A stretch of DNA of 64,000 bases from Bombyx mori (taxonomy: Eukaryota; Arthropoda; Insecta; Lepidoptera; Bombycidae). Positions 1-11,905 of this stretch are shown piece by piece (position 1 is the stretch's first letter; each line of letters opens with the position of its first letter). The notes beneath the pieces are model-generated. The model was given only the letters and a program-made list of their open reading frames with translations. It had not been told where the DNA came from and searched no databases. The translations under genes and the position numbers were made by a program. The stretch spans positions 13,109,501 through 13,173,500 of the forward strand of contig NC_085120.1 of the NCBI RefSeq assembly GCF_030269925.1. Direction: 5' to 3'.

Positions 1-842
1 AAACTTAAAGATTAGTGACTTAATCAGTGTTTCCATAAAGAAGTAATGAACACAAATTTTCAAAATGCCGTTAACTTCTTCTGTGCTGTGCAAAGAAACG
101 TAAGCGATAATAATTTATTATAATTAAACGGTAGCGGAGATTCAAATTTAAAATTTAAGCAAATATTAAAGCCTTATAACAGACCTATACAGCTGGAGAT
201 ACTTTAATATGAATGTGACCCAAGCCGTCTGTGATTCGTGTGTATATTCGACATAGTGTTCAAACGAAATTATCATTTTTTTAGATTAACTTTTACACGT
301 CTTTGTATGTGTTTGTGTTTTTGTTCAAAAAGTCTATATTGGTCAAATTAATTTATAAGAATGAGTATAGTGTATTTACGAATCTCTTAAAGATGTTTTC
401 TCTTATCAATTGTACCATTCGCAAGGGTTGTTTAAATATTCATTGTGTACAGTCTGGGCGGTTCGCAGCGGCTCCACGCGGCAATGCTATATCGAATCCA
501 TTCAGAATATTGTATGTCGAGTATATTATTTAATACGCTGTGAATGATTTAAACATTTAAATCCCGAGAAAGGTTTATTTTCATAGACATAAATTTTTCT
601 AGAGATATAAATAAACATAAATGATAAATTGCAAAACGAAAGTAGTAATTTTGTTTAATAAAAATATATACAGTGGGCAAAAGACAGATATTTATGATTT
701 AAAATAAAAGTAAAATGATCACTATGACGCTGATACTGCTTACATCTTCACTCTTTACTCAATCAATCATTAGTTCGATAATCTATTTTCAAAATTTTGA
801 TCCTTTCCTTTTAATTTCTGTACTATCGTTTTAGCGTAAGAC
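1..842. other. AT-rich sequence, nothing recognised
   Basis: No coding exon, RNA gene or transposon is recognised here. Open frames are short, AT-rich and not conserved-looking. It may be intron or flank of the minus-strand gene whose exons lie at 4.65-5.83 kb. Confidence 0.4.
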
Positions 843-1065
843 AGGTGGACGAAGTACAAGCTTGCTGGTGTTACGTGGTCATCGGAATCCGTGGACACCA
901 CAGTGTGAATGTAACCACTCACTTTGTTATTTGAGGTCGAAATTTCAATTGTGTTCTTTATCGGTTGTCTCACCTCACAAATCAGACGTAAGATTAATTC
1001 GCGGTAAAAACAAGCAGGGTGGTGGGACAACCCGCGTGGGCACACTATCCTCTCTACTACTAATA
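843..1065 (-). repeat. Bm1 SINE, degenerate
   Basis: In reverse orientation the order of the Bm1 body can be followed: a GGTGGACGAAG-type end, a TGGTGTTA block, a central TTTGAGGTC block and a CAGGGTGGTGG block. There are many substitutions, so this is an old copy. The longest open frames here on both strands simply read through this repeat. Confidence 0.55.
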
Positions 1066-3085
1066 AACGCGGGTTCAATCTCAGTGTGCTCAGAGACTGT
1101 TGTGGTTCGTTTTCATCCACGGGAAGATCTGTACTGACTTTTGTTTTCCACCTCCCAACTTACTGACATTTCAATGCTACTAATACTAAAACAAACTAAT
1201 ATATAATCTAACCTGTTAAAGCACTTTGACTAAAAAAACTGTTGTTAATTGTTTCAAGAACATAACAGTCTTTTTTAATTGAAATGCAAAGTAGACAGAC
1301 CTATTAAAAATGTCATCATAACAATCAGTGAGTGTAATAATTGATGCTACAAATAGACCATAACGTGGATAGAGTCAGTAAACTCATTATTGCGTTACGT
1401 CAGCGTGCGCGTGCGACAAGACAGAGGCTACCAGCGATCGCCGCTAGAGCGTTGCGACCAACTGCACTCGGCTATGCCCTCCTGGTACATGAAATTTTTT
1501 TTTACGGAAAATTCACGAGTTTTCCGGCTTTTTCACCCCTAAGACCCCTCCCCCCTACAATATCGCTTACTCAGGACTATGCTGAATCTTTGTTATGAAA
1601 AATGAATCTTTAACCAGACGTCTGTGGTGCGAAGCAGGGCAGCAGAGCTATTAGACATCACCACTGATATGGCGCCGCCCATTTTGAGCTGTTTGTCACC
1701 TATCCTGTTCTTAAAATAGGGCCGCAGGTTTCAGACGCAGGATTCTCGATTGTAAGCTGTTCTTGACTATATTACAAAATTTAGCCTATTTATACAGTTA
1801 TATTGGCCTTGTTAGGCTAGGCACGGTCAAGTATTAAGTAATTCCCATTTATTTCTAAATTAAATTAGTACATTTATAATTTATACCAACAGCACGCAAG
1901 CTTAGTTAGTAATGATTTATGATGCTTGTTACTGTCGTCTTAACTTGTAAATCTATTTCTCTTAGATATTTGCAAGCGTGAATATAATATGAATACTCTG
2001 AAGATCGTAAATAAATATTTTAACCTGATGCTGACGTTACGATATGGCTTATGTGATATAAAATTTCCTTAAATATTGAATCTATTTACTTATGTATACA
2101 GTAGCCTAAATTACTTATTATAATATGGTGAGTCAACATAAGTGACACAAGTTACAGGGATGTACAAAACTACAAACCAAGAAAATAATGTGATAATGTT
2201 TTTTGATGACAATGTTTATCCAGAATCGTTTTCATCATATTAAATATTTTCATTTGGATACAGCGTTCAATTTAAAAGGCGACACATTTTATAGTTAATG
2301 ATTTATCGTAGACCGTAGTTTAATCGTAGATCGTAGTTTAATGGTTTATCGTAGGTCCAAGAGATCGAATAAAATAGTCTTGTCTGTAGATGTAAACAAC
2401 CATTTGAACCCACGTGAGTCAAGCCCGCGGTACTAGGGTCGAATAAAAACATGGCTATCGTATACGACACGCATACAAATACGCCGTGTACTGAATACCT
2501 ATTTACTTTTTACCAACCATAGGTATATTACAGAAAATATACTTCGAGACATTTCAAAACATTTTTATTTTCCATATAAATAAGTAAAGCAAATTTGTAT
2601 CTACCAGAAGAACATAAGATCAAGAAAGTTATAGCATTGTAAGGTTTTAAATCAATAACTTGGATTTTTGTATTTAGCAGTTGTATCTCTGTTACTAAAT
2701 TTCTAGTTCTAAAAGCCTTGCTAATATTAGCTGCTCATCTTGGAGAAACCTACGGAAATTGGTATTTTCACGCTTATGTAAAGCTGTGTCCACATGAGCA
2801 GCAAAACCTGTCGCGACCATGCAGTATACAACGGTACTCCCATTATAGGTTGGCATTAGCATAGTTTCAACTTCAACTATTTATAAGTACGCATTCAATA
2901 TATTCAATTAATGAAAGTTTTATAAGTACTACCATGTGATGTGTACTTTTGTTTATGCTTGAAAATTGGTAAAAGAAGCACGATGTTTGGTCGCTGTTTT
3001 AGATACAATGATTTTTATTGCCTAGGCAGTAAGGGAAAACGGTAACAGGTAAAGAGTCACCAATGCTCACGGACATCAGTTATTG
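1066..3085. other. intergenic or intronic sequence with minor repeats
   Basis: No gene is recognised. A GC-richer patch around 1375-1495 ends in a CTATGCCCTCCTGGTACAT motif that resembles patches at 16.55-16.61 and 17.29-17.39 kb, so it belongs to a dispersed repeat. A short tandem array of an approximately 19-base unit (TTTAATCGTAGATCGTAG type) lies at about 2300-2360. Confidence 0.4.
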
Positions 3086-3089
3086 CAGG

Positions 3090-3250
3090 AGATCAGCCAA
3101 GTCGCTGCCTACGGAAATACATAGATACGTTTAGCGGTAGGCAGGGGCTTGGCTCTGCCCCTGGCATTGCTGAAGACCATGGGCGACGGTAAACACTCAC
3201 CATCAGGAGGGCTGTATGCTCGTCTGCCTACAAGGTCAATAAAAAAAAGA
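3090..3250 (+). mobile_element. 3' tail of a non-LTR retrotransposon (GGCTTGGCTCTGCCCCTGGC family)
   Basis: The block contains GGCTTGGCTCTGCCCCTGGC, ATTGCTGAAG, CATGGGCGACGGTAA, CTCACCATCAGGAGGG and CTCGTCTGCCTACAAGG, followed by an A-rich tail. The same arrangement recurs at 15.6, 33.3, 39.9 and (reverse) 47.5 kb. In a more complete copy the upstream sequence encodes an RLWNELP-like reverse transcriptase C-terminus, so these are 5'-truncated LINE ends. Confidence 0.65.
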
Positions 3251-3353
3251 ATTTCTGACAATCACTTTTAAACAAACTATTTAAAAAAAAACACATTTTT
3301 TCTTCTTTCTTTCTAATAATAAAACAACTGAATGTAGTTGATAAATACCGGTG

Positions 3354-3575
3354 GATGGGCATATTATTAGCACGCTGGGGTAGGTACCACCATCCAGCCT
3401 ATATATGTACTGTAAAGTAGTCAAGTGATGTCGTTTGGGCAGCCGTTATACAATGCAGCTTAGTCTCAGACCTCATATATCAAGGAGGGTGGCGACATTC
3501 ACGTGTGCTGTCAGTGGATGTTGGTGGTCACCTACCACCAGGTGAGCCGTGAGTTTGTCAGCCCATATTGTGCAA
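3354..3575 (+). repeat. Bm1 SINE, degenerate
   Basis: A diverged Bm1 body: GGGTAGGTACCACCATCC, GGGCAGCCGTTAT, a CTCAGACC block, an AAGGAGGGTGGCG block and a CACCAGGTGAGCCGTGAG block occur in canonical order and spacing. Confidence 0.65.
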
Positions 3576-4649
3576 TGAAAGTCGAAACTGAAGCAGTCAA
3601 CATTGTACAATCAATACATAACAACATCTTTATCAATTTTTTCGAATATTTCTCAAGATCGAATCGTGAAGTTTGAAATCTGTATGTACACAGGTTTATT
3701 AATATTCAAAATTAATTTCTGACTGAGACCCGTGCAACTAGATAGATGATGGTATCTAATCACTTTAGAACTCGTTACAAAATTAATTTATTTAACTAGT
3801 CGCTTCGAAGTTTTTTTTTAAAAACGTTGCTTACTCATTACGGCCGAAACTAGGCCCCTGTTGTTTTTTTAATCGAAATGGTACTTTATTATGAAAAAAT
3901 GCTTACAAATGAATCAGTCAAAGTGTTGCCAGTTACTGACCACAACACTTTCCTTTCTTTCTGACAGATTTCGAATACTTTGATCGTAGTATGTAGTATA
4001 TTATATTCGTGTTTTGAAGCTATCCACTGACCGATGTCCTGTCGATGTGTGTGTGTGTGTGACTAGAACTACTGACCAGCCATCGAGCAGAACATACCTT
4101 AGGAGCGTTATACGAAAGGAATTCTCCATAAAATAATTGGTAAGTACACGCTTACAACAATCACTGTATTGCAGTGGCGTGGCGCTGATGATCTTTGTTT
4201 TGTGTTAATAATAAACATTTGGAGCTCACAGTAACCTGGTCTGGTCGTGGATATATATAGTTATATATGGCCAATACTAATTATGATATAACATGAATTG
4301 CAATCTTGAGACGCGAAATTGAAGTCCTAGTTCTACTGTAATAACTGTTGTTCTTATGAAATCACATGATCTGAGCTCGATCTTGGAGTTAAAACTGATA
4401 TTTACGCAGTCATAGAGTGTGTTGTTAAATTAATTATTTTGGTAATTGAACAAGCCGCGCTCAATCATCTTTTGTACGGATCTTGAAACTCGGAGGCACA
4501 CTGTATCTACTTGCAATAAATGAAGCGATAGTGATAATCTCATGGATAAGATTGGACATACTACTTTTCCTATAAGAAGATTTCTGCCGGTGAGCTCCTA
4601 CAACAAGCCACGTTTAGGAACGCGGTTAGAAGTTCCTTACAAAACTCAC
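3576..4649. other. probable intron, nothing recognised
   Basis: AT-rich sequence downstream (on the minus strand) of the second GAS2-like exon. I looked for a continuation of the calponin-homology domain on the minus strand and did not find one. A short (GT)n run lies near 4046-4062. Confidence 0.35.
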
Positions 4650-4879
4650 CAATAGTCTTATTAATCCAGTCAGCCAGGTCCTCTTGCAGCGGAAACAGCT
4701 GCCTCGCCTGCGAGTACAGGATCTTCTCTCTGTAGAAGTCTTCGTCATCACAAGGAGCCTGGGCAGCCAGCGCGCAGTCGGCTCTTTCGTAGCTGCTGCT
4801 CATCTTCCTGTTCACCACTACATCCGCATGACCTACATGGCGAGCCTCCTCCTTGCCGTCCAAGTTGCTTCGGACGTAC
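4650..4879 (-). CDS. GAS2-family calponin-homology protein, coding exon 2 (partial)
   Basis: A minus-strand internal exon. The acceptor is a T-rich tract ending CAAAG at 4880; the donor is G|GTGAGT after 4650. It reads YVRSNLDG..., then a charged stretch with SSSYERADCALAAQ, then DFYREKILYSQ and QLFPLQEDLADWINKT. The PLQEDLADWIN segment matches the opening helix of the CH domain in GAS2-type proteins, which link actin and microtubules. The exon is 230 bp, begins in the phase left by exon 1 (5672-5833) and leaves one base over, so at least one CH-domain exon must follow. The open frame continues upstream only by reading intron and a Bm1 SINE. The splice sites and motif are seen directly; the family assignment is from memory of the fold. 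Whether it is GAS2 or the GAS2-like pickled-eggs type cannot be decided from this exon. Confidence 0.6.
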
Positions 4880-4984
4880 CTTTGAAGGAAAATATTAAGG
4901 ATTAATACCGCAATATCATCCAAATACAAAAAATTAATAATTTGCATATCAAAATCCATTTTGACGATTTTGATATTATGATAA

Positions 4985-5240
4985 ATGAATTGCGTAATTA
5001 CTGGTGGTCGGACCTCTTGTGAGTCCGCGCGGATAGGTACCACCACCCCGCCTATTTCTGCCGTGAAGCAGTAATGCGTTTCGGTTTGAAGGGTGGGGCA
5101 GCCGTTGTAACTATACTGAGACCTTAGAACCTATATCTCAAGGTGGGTGACGCATTTATGTCGTAGATGTCTATGGGTTCCAGTAACCACTTAACACCAG
5201 CTGGGCTGTGAGCTCGTCCACACATTTAAGCAATAAAAAT
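4985..5240 (+). repeat. Bm1 SINE, 5'-truncated, intronic
   Basis: A nearly complete Bm1 body from TGCGTAATTACTGGTGG to the A-rich tail, lacking the tRNA head. It sits inside the intron between the two GAS2-like exons, antisense to that gene. Confidence 0.85.
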
Positions 5241-5671
5241 AAATACATAAAAACTATAATAAATGCTAAAATATTTTAAATTCAGAAAATATTTGAGTCT
5301 AACATTAACCAATTAAATGTATTAAACCATGATAAGGATAGGGTAATTACTGATGGAATTACCGTACGAACTATATCGATAACAAAAATGTTCAGTGCTT
5401 GTCGAACTACGCATACTTTAGTAGTTGGGTTCCGTAGCTCATGATGAAGGTTCAAGATGAATGTTTAAGATTTGTAATCAATGATATCCAATATTTACAG
5501 ATGTCTGGTGTAAACCAATTTTCGGCGAAAAAATATCATTAATTTCTTCTTTTCAGGTAGACATGCCGCAATTATAACAGATACTTTGTCATAGATGCTT
5601 ACGGAACCTTAAAGAATCAAATTTCAAACTTCTCTCTATATTTAAATCGGATAAAATCAGTAAAAGCTCAC

Positions 5672-5833
5672 TCGAAGGCGTTGGTCCTTTCGAAAGCGTT
5701 GAATATTCTGTCAAAGTTCCCACTGAGAGGGCGCGGGAAGGGTTTGTGTTCAGGACTCGACACCGGGCCCCAGGAGGTGCGGCTGCCCAGAGCAGTCGGC
5801 CCGCACCGATACAGCGCCATTTTGAGTTCTCAC
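5672..5833 (-). CDS. GAS2-family protein, first coding exon with start codon
   Basis: A minus-strand exon. The acceptor TTTCTGCAG ends at 5834, followed by 13 untranslated bases, the start ATG at 5820-5818 in an A-rich context (CTCAAAATGG), and the donor CGA|GTGAGC after 5672. The coding part is 149 nt: MALYRCGPTALGSR, then SWGPVSSPEHKPFPRPLSG, then NFDRIFNAFERTNAF. It ends two bases into a codon. The exon at 4879-4650 supplies the missing base, giving a continuous frame. That phase match, the GC-rich sequence in an AT-rich setting and strong splice sites support a real exon. An untranslated upstream exon is implied by the acceptor. A longer open frame in another register also covers this stretch but makes no sensible junction with exon 2. 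I do not recognise the N-terminal sequence itself; the family call rests on exon 2. Confidence 0.55.
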
Positions 5834-5893
5834 CTGCAGAAACGAGAAAATGATTAAAAATCAATATACAAACAACATACATTTATCTATCTA

Positions 5894-6110
5894 TCTTCTA
5901 TATATAAAAATGAATTGCTGTTCGTTAGTCTCGCTAAAACTCGAGAACGGCTGGACCGATTTGGCTAATTTTGGTCTTGAATTATTTGTGGAAGTCCAGA
6001 GAAGGTTTAAAAGGTAGATAATTAAGAAAATGCTCGGAATTAAATAAAAAATAACAATTAGGTCTTTTATTTTTCGATTGAGGCACTACGAAGTCTGCCG
6101 GGTCAGCTAG
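5894..6110 (+). mobile_element. non-autonomous Helitron, family H1
   Basis: It starts with TC within a TCTTCTATATATAAA tract and continues with the family core TGAATTGCTGTTCGTTAGTC. It ends GGGTCAGCTAG followed by T, which fits the Helitron pattern of TC...CTAG inserted between A and T without target duplication. Same family as 10736-11026 and 30141-30429. This copy has lost the internal segment present in the other two. It codes for nothing. Confidence 0.7.
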
Positions 6111-6935
6111 TTTATAATAAAAATATAATGTATTTTTATGATACGTCATTTCCATATTTTGGACAAATACAATAAGTCAACATATGGATCGACTTCTAAG
6201 CTGTACATACTAAAAATATCTTATCTTTTGTTGACAAAGTTACATCTTAGACCGACTCTAAGAGGCCGCTGCGGGCCTCACTGACCCAAAAGCTTATGTT
6301 AAACGTATGAGTTCAGGTCTATATATAACCTAGACTGAACCGCAAGCCTAAAATAATTCGGTAAAGCACTTTTTGTTTCAACTTGATCACCTGCCAGTTG
6401 TTAACCATAAACATTATAACTACCGCAGACGGCGTTGGTTCGGCGTCACATCGTCACTGATGGACGTGATTGAGCTTATTTGGGACTCACTAAATGACCA
6501 GATACTAATTACAGAACTGCGTGTAGTGAGCTCTGAGGTTCCATAAGGCTCTACCATTTTTATTAATTATACCGATACTCAGGTAGCCCGGCATAGGGAT
6601 TACATATCGATTGAGTATCATAGATCGAAGTATCAGAGATCGTAAACTGAAAATTGAACGTGATATTAAAGATGTTAAAACAATTCTCATTGTACAGAGT
6701 GTTTCATTTTTGAACAATATCAATATTGAATATGAGTCATTTTCTTTAATTCAGGGTTGAACTTAAAACTTGTATCGGTATAATCTCGAACATAATTTAT
6801 GCAAATTGAACCTTGAACTTCACAGCAAAGGCACCGCTGAGGGACAAACCGGCTAGATCAAAAGATGTCCATATATGCAGTGCGTACTGCGCCGTGCGTG
6901 CTCTAAAGGCGCGTTCACCGTTCCTTCCAGTTACA
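6111..6935. other. no gene recognised
   Basis: AT-rich sequence, including a 72-codon open frame without recognisable features. A GC-richer stretch at about 6830-6930 leads into the TIR element at 6.94 kb. Confidence 0.35.
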
Positions 6936-7166
6936 CATCGACTCTTGAAAGGCAAACGTGACCAATGCGTGAACTTTACAGTAAACTAATTTAAAGTTGA
7001 AATACCTGAAAAAAATTCTATTTTAACGAATCTAGCTGTAGGATTGAAATAATTGTAATAGACCTAGAAATATTAATTTTTTGCGCATCGAATAGGGTTA
7101 TTGCCTATCATTTATGTATGAAGCAGTTATTGTCGCTTAGTCACGTTTGCCTTTCAAGCTTCGATA
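6936..7166. mobile_element. small TIR element (MITE-like)
   Basis: A perfect 19-base inverted pair, CTTGAAAGGCAAACGTGAC at 6944-6962 and its complement at 7140-7158, extends imperfectly to about 30 bases on each side (outer ATCGA). The interior is AT-rich and non-coding. The superfamily is not assignable because I could not define a target duplication. Confidence 0.5.
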
Positions 7167-7495
7167 CGGTTCCTGATTTTTATCATAAACTTTCAACAAC
7201 TCGTGAATATGTCCTAAGATGTCAACATGCCGAAAATTAAGTCATTTTTGTCTGTCTATTGAGTTAATGGGAGATAATAAGTTCACAAGAGATCGAAAAG
7301 AAATGGTGTGCATTTGAGAAGACCTACACTCAGCATTGGGTGGAGACGGGTTGAAGAAGAAGAATAAGTTCACCATGAGCCGTCGAAGGGCAACAAGTCA
7401 TACTAAACCCTTTTTTATTTCTATTGAATTGACCCTGGGCGGTCTGTCATCGCTTCTGGGTTCAGTCTATTACGCCATCATTTTAACATCATATA

Positions 7496-7690
7496 AACGA
7501 GCTCACAGCCTACCTCGTGGCACGTGGTTGCCGACGCCAATAGACCACGTGAATGTCGCCACTCATCTTGAGCTCTAAGTCACAATTGTATAGTAATACA
7601 GTTGCTCGACCCTTCAAATCGAAACGCATTACTGCTTTGCGGCAGCAGAGTGGTAGTAGCTAGGCGTGTGCATTCTCACAAGACATAAGC
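7496..7690 (-). repeat. Bm1 SINE, degenerate
   Basis: A reverse-orientation Bm1 body: ACGAGCTCACAGCC, GTCGCCACTCATCTTGAG, CGACCCTTCAAATCGAAACG and CATTACTGCTTTGCGGCAG occur in the expected order. Confidence 0.7.
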
Positions 7691-8960
7691 ACTAAACTAG
7701 ACACCAGAAGCGTCCCATTTCCTCAGTTCACATTCTTTGCACGGTGGCTGTTTATGTATTACTAGGTTTTTGCTGTTGCAAATATTAGGGTAGCTTGTCG
7801 AATTAGGAATTTTAACTGTGATAAATTACGAATTATATTTAAATTAAGTATTATCGATATAAAGAAAATGAAATCAAAAAAATGGTTGCGTTTAAATAAC
7901 TCATTCTAAATCATCTTCTACATTATTATGGATAAACAATATTTCCGGTACGTTGTTAGAAATTCAGTTTGAAAAATAAGGGTGCAGTCCTGGCAACAGT
8001 TAATGTTTGTTTACGACGAGCGTGCCCTACTAAAGATGTGTTTATAGTTAGATAGATTCAATTAATCGAGTTTATGATACCTAGTATGAGAATAGCTATA
8101 ATGAAACCTACCATTAGTAGATAATTATTATTATTTCATAAAAAGTTAGGACGCGTTTTATTTGATAGTTTCTTAAACGAAAACTAAATTATATCAGTCT
8201 TTTAACGAAAACATACTTAATTCTATAATATTTTAAATTCGAATTTTATTTGCAGCGAACGTCTGGTCATTTTTATTTCAATCATAGAGAAACCTGTGGG
8301 TTGATGTTTCATTCAATAAGGTTTTGGTCGAGTTCCTGAACACTGATTAAAAGAGAATCGTCTCATATTATCCAAAATTGCCATTTACTTTATGATACTC
8401 GGTAATTTGAGGCTAGTACATCATACACTAATGCCGATAATATACACAAAAGTGTTCGTAACAATCAATTAACAATTATTAGTTTACAACGCGGTTGCGG
8501 TCATTAAAATCGTCTTTAAATGTTTTGTTGCTGGTATCCGATTGCTTATTGTCCAAATTACAGTCCAAAAACAACAATACATTTACGATTATATTACAAT
8601 GACATGTGTAGATGATTAAATTAAGATTATGACAGACGAGCCTTTACTCCGGGCCGTCGACATGTGCCCACAGGAGTGGCGGTCGCTGTTCACGAGGGAT
8701 TCCATTGTGCGCACAGAGTAATACATTAGCGCGATATGTACATAGTTTTGTTAGCTGTTCCTAAGGAGAATTGAATGGCGATTTTATAACGATTTTCTCA
8801 CTGTCAGACTTGCTCACGGCCCACCAGCTGTAAGATGTAAAGTTTTAAAGCGGAATTTTCCAGTAACTAATTAATTATTGGTTAATTCAAGTCAACCCTG
8901 AGATAGTATAACAATCAATTTATTGCAATAAAAGTTGTTGTATATTCAATATATTTTTTT
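7691..8960. other. no gene recognised
   Basis: AT-rich sequence without identifiable exons or element ends. A short GC-richer patch at about 8630-8720 is not recognised. Confidence 0.35.
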
Positions 8961-8964
8961 TGGC

Positions 8965-9040
8965 TATGATGGGTAGTCTAGCTCACGGCCTACCTGATCT
9001 TAAGCGGTTGCGAAGCCCATAAACAGTAGCATAAGATTGA
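8965..9040 (-). repeat. Bm1 SINE fragment, degenerate
   Basis: CTAGCTCACGGCCTACCTGA and the following TTAAGCGGTTGC and AGCCCATA blocks match the 3' part of Bm1 in reverse orientation. Confidence 0.5.
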
Positions 9041-9074
9041 AGTCTATTAATGTGTATGGCTTTGTGCGTTGTTT

Positions 9075-9385
9075 TTTTATGATTGAAGGATTACTGGTGG
9101 CCCGGAGGCCTTTCCAGTTTCACCAGGACAGGTGGGTGAGCAAAGGCTCAGCCAGGAGGAGTGGAAATAGCTAATAACTGCCCGAGCACATCCAAAGGAA
9201 ACCTAACTACTCAAGAACAACTGCTTCGCGAATGAATGTACTACCGGATCGGAATCGCGACCCACTGAGAAGATCCGGCGAGAAACTCAGCGGGCTGATG
9301 CTTGGGTTAGGTTGCACGTCGACTCTTTGCCAAGTTCGAAGAATACGGTTATCGGGGTCCCTAAGCCTGCTCCTAGCGTTAAACC
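9075..9385 (-). mobile_element. 5'-truncated jockey-like LINE, 3' end
   Basis: The reverse complement matches the last ORF2 codons and whole 3' UTR of the retrotransposon at 53.6-57.05 kb: CTGGTGGCCCGGAGGCCTTT, CCAGTTTCACCAGGACAGG, CGGGCTGATG and GGTTAGGTTGCACGTCGA. A T-run before 9080 corresponds to the poly(A). Similarity stops near 9385, where the copy was truncated. Confidence 0.75.
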
Positions 9386-10344
9386 TGATGTTGGCTATGG
9401 TGACCTAATATAACCTTGAAACAGTTCCACTAGCGTGCCCTGACCATCAAAGCCAATAAACAAAACAATGTCAATCAAAAATAACTTTAATATCGTGAAA
9501 TAAATGATGAGTGCAGTTCACAGGAACTAATATAACTTACAGCACCAGAAGTGAGCAGGGACGAGCCGGCACCGGCCCCGTACCGACACGACGCCGTAAC
9601 GACATAAAAACATCCATCTTTATGAATTTGGGACGAAATAATACATAAAAACAGTTACTGGGGATATGTGTCCTCGGCCAATTTCAATAAGGTAAAATAT
9701 TGTCGAGCAACATTCTAAAGAAAACTCTATTGAGCTTTTCAAAATTTCATGCTATTTTCGACTTTACATTCTTACAATTAAAGGCTGAATTCCATTTTTA
9801 CTGTATTTTGGTGAAACACGCAACGTCTGGTTTCGTGGATTCACATTGTAATGCTCCCGAAGATGTTCTATCGATTATCCTTCATAATGTAAGAACGGAA
9901 GAAGTTTGTTGGAACATTTAAAAGAACCATTTCCTCCCTTATGGTTAGTCATAAAAACGAGTTGATTTATTATGGGTCACGTAATGACTTGCAGTCACGT
10001 GATCCGTTTACTCATTCGATCAGCATCCTGCATATACCACTCATGGTACTATGGATTTTAAAGGATCACGATTATCTAATTGCGCTCGAGCCTGTCTCAC
10101 GTGTGGGATGGTTCACAACTAAATAGATAAATAGTTATGTTAGCTATAGATTCAGTTAGAAAATAATTATTTGAATTTATGAATCAGCCCGGTTCGTCGC
10201 TCTATTTCTAATTACTTGATAGGTTCAAGTAATTAGCTTTAAAACGTGGCATCACGCGCTTTACACTAGACAAAAAACTCTTTAAATAATTGGATTACTT
10301 TTTTTCTAGATGAGAATTACGCTATGTCCTCCTTTGTACCCCTG

Positions 10345-10392
10345 ATGACCACTCCACCACCTCGTCCACCCATCTAAGCAATAAATAAAAAA
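10345..10392 (+). repeat. Bm1 SINE, 3' fragment
   Basis: CCTCGTCCACCCATCTAAGC followed by AATAAATAAAAAAA is the Bm1 3' terminus. Only a degenerate trace of the body precedes it. Confidence 0.55.
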
Positions 10393-10735
10393 ACACACAC
10401 ACAAACGTTTTTTGTATTAACGAAGAAAAGTTAATTTTAGTAACAATTTAAACAGGCTTTGTACCAGGCTGTCATGTATTGTAGGAATTACGAAACGTAA
10501 CCTTGCTCACAGCGGCGACACCTTCGACCGTCAACGTAGACCTATGACACGACGGGCACTGGTTGCACTAGCGCCCACGCTCGCGCACTCACCATGAGAA
10601 TTCATTAAATGTACCTACAAACAAAACATTCGGCCAATCGAAACAAAATAATAACAATAGAAAGATTGCGGTGAAGCATTTCCATATACGATACTCTAAG
10701 AACTTTGATGTCATTTAAGTCGTATTTATTACATA

Positions 10736-11026
10736 CTAGCTGACCCGGCAAACTTCGTAGTGCCTCAATCAATAAATGAAATACCTAAACTTTTGTATAA
10801 AATAAACTTAAAACAAACAAAAGAAATCCGTCCGACGGGGGACACATCAAAGGGAAAACAAAATTGTTATTTTTATTTAATTCCGATGTAATTTCATATT
10901 TATCTACCTTTTAAACCTTTACTGGACTTCCACAAATAATTCAAGACCAAAATTAGCCAAATCGGTCCAACCGTTCTCGAGTTTTAGCGAGACTAACGAA
11001 CAGCAATTCATTTTTATATATATAGA
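10736..11026 (-). mobile_element. non-autonomous Helitron, family H1
   Basis: On the minus strand it runs from TCTATATATATAAAAATG to GGGTCAGCTAG|T. It has the internal segment with GGGGGACACATC and the ATCCGTCCGACGG block that the 5.9-kb copy lacks. Closely similar to 30141-30429. Confidence 0.75.
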
Positions 11027-11067
11027 GTACTGTATTTTTTGTAGTATACATCTATAGTATTCTATTG

Positions 11068-11215
11068 TAATCCCGCAAGGGTAGGTACCAATATCCGATC
11101 TATTTCTGCGACGTAATACGTCACCCGATGTGGATGGGAAGTTGTTATGTCTATAGACTCCTGTGGTTATGTATGTGTGCCATGAACTTGGCTACTCGTA
11201 CAGTACAATAAAAAT
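11068..11215 (+). repeat. Bm1 SINE, degenerate
   Basis: GGGTAGGTACCAATATCC, CTATTTCTGCGACG, ATGTCTATAGACTCCTG and an A-rich end in the expected order. Strongly diverged. Confidence 0.5.
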
Positions 11216-11905
11216 AATTGGGATAAAAATAATAAAGCCTATAGCAATTTATTTGGTTTTGTACAGTTTACCATTTTATAGAATAGCGGCGATAAACAAA
11301 ATTCGTTTAGAATCAATCCGTCTCCGCGAGCAGCCCCGGGTCAAGTTGATCAAGATTCCCGTAGTCTCAAGAAAATCGTTCATTTACGTAAAATTATCGA
11401 ACAACCCAGGCTATTTTTAATATCGACAAATTGAGACCGCCCTCTCCGAATCATTAGAAGGATAAAAATGTATTTAAATGCACTGCAGATACTCATATAG
11501 TGCGGATAGATTACAAGCAAATAAGATAATGTTGAAACTAAAGCGAAAAAGAAAGATAAGAAGTACGTGCAAATATTTGTCATTTCTTAGAATAAAGATA
11601 TACAAATAATTATTAAACGAAATAAAAAACTAAACTGCTAAATCGAAGAATAATAAGTCTATTAACTATACCTTAATACTTGAACGTCAATACAGGTATC
11701 ACCGATTCATACACTATTTTATTTTATTTCTTCATCTGCCTCAATCTGGAATAGGTAGCTTCACGAGCAAGGCTCAGTCACAATGCCGGCTGGTGAAATT
11801 CACGTTATAATGTCTTTGGGTTTCGGTGACCACTCAATACCAAATAGACAGTACGCTTTTCTGACTATTTAAACTTGTAAAGGAACGGAAAAAAATCTAA
11901 GTAGC

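Noticed and set aside
770..1137. Open frames of 116 and 91 codons on opposite strands
   Set aside because: Both are translations of a decayed Bm1 SINE.
4570..5046. A single 158-residue minus-strand protein
   Set aside because: Its N-terminus is Bm1 SINE and intron, and its C-terminus passes a GTGAGT donor into intron. Only 4650-4879 is supported.
5589..5882. 97-residue minus-strand frame across the first GAS2-like exon
   Set aside because: It is in a register that does not use the ATG at 5820 and cannot join exon 2 in phase; it reads through both splice sites.
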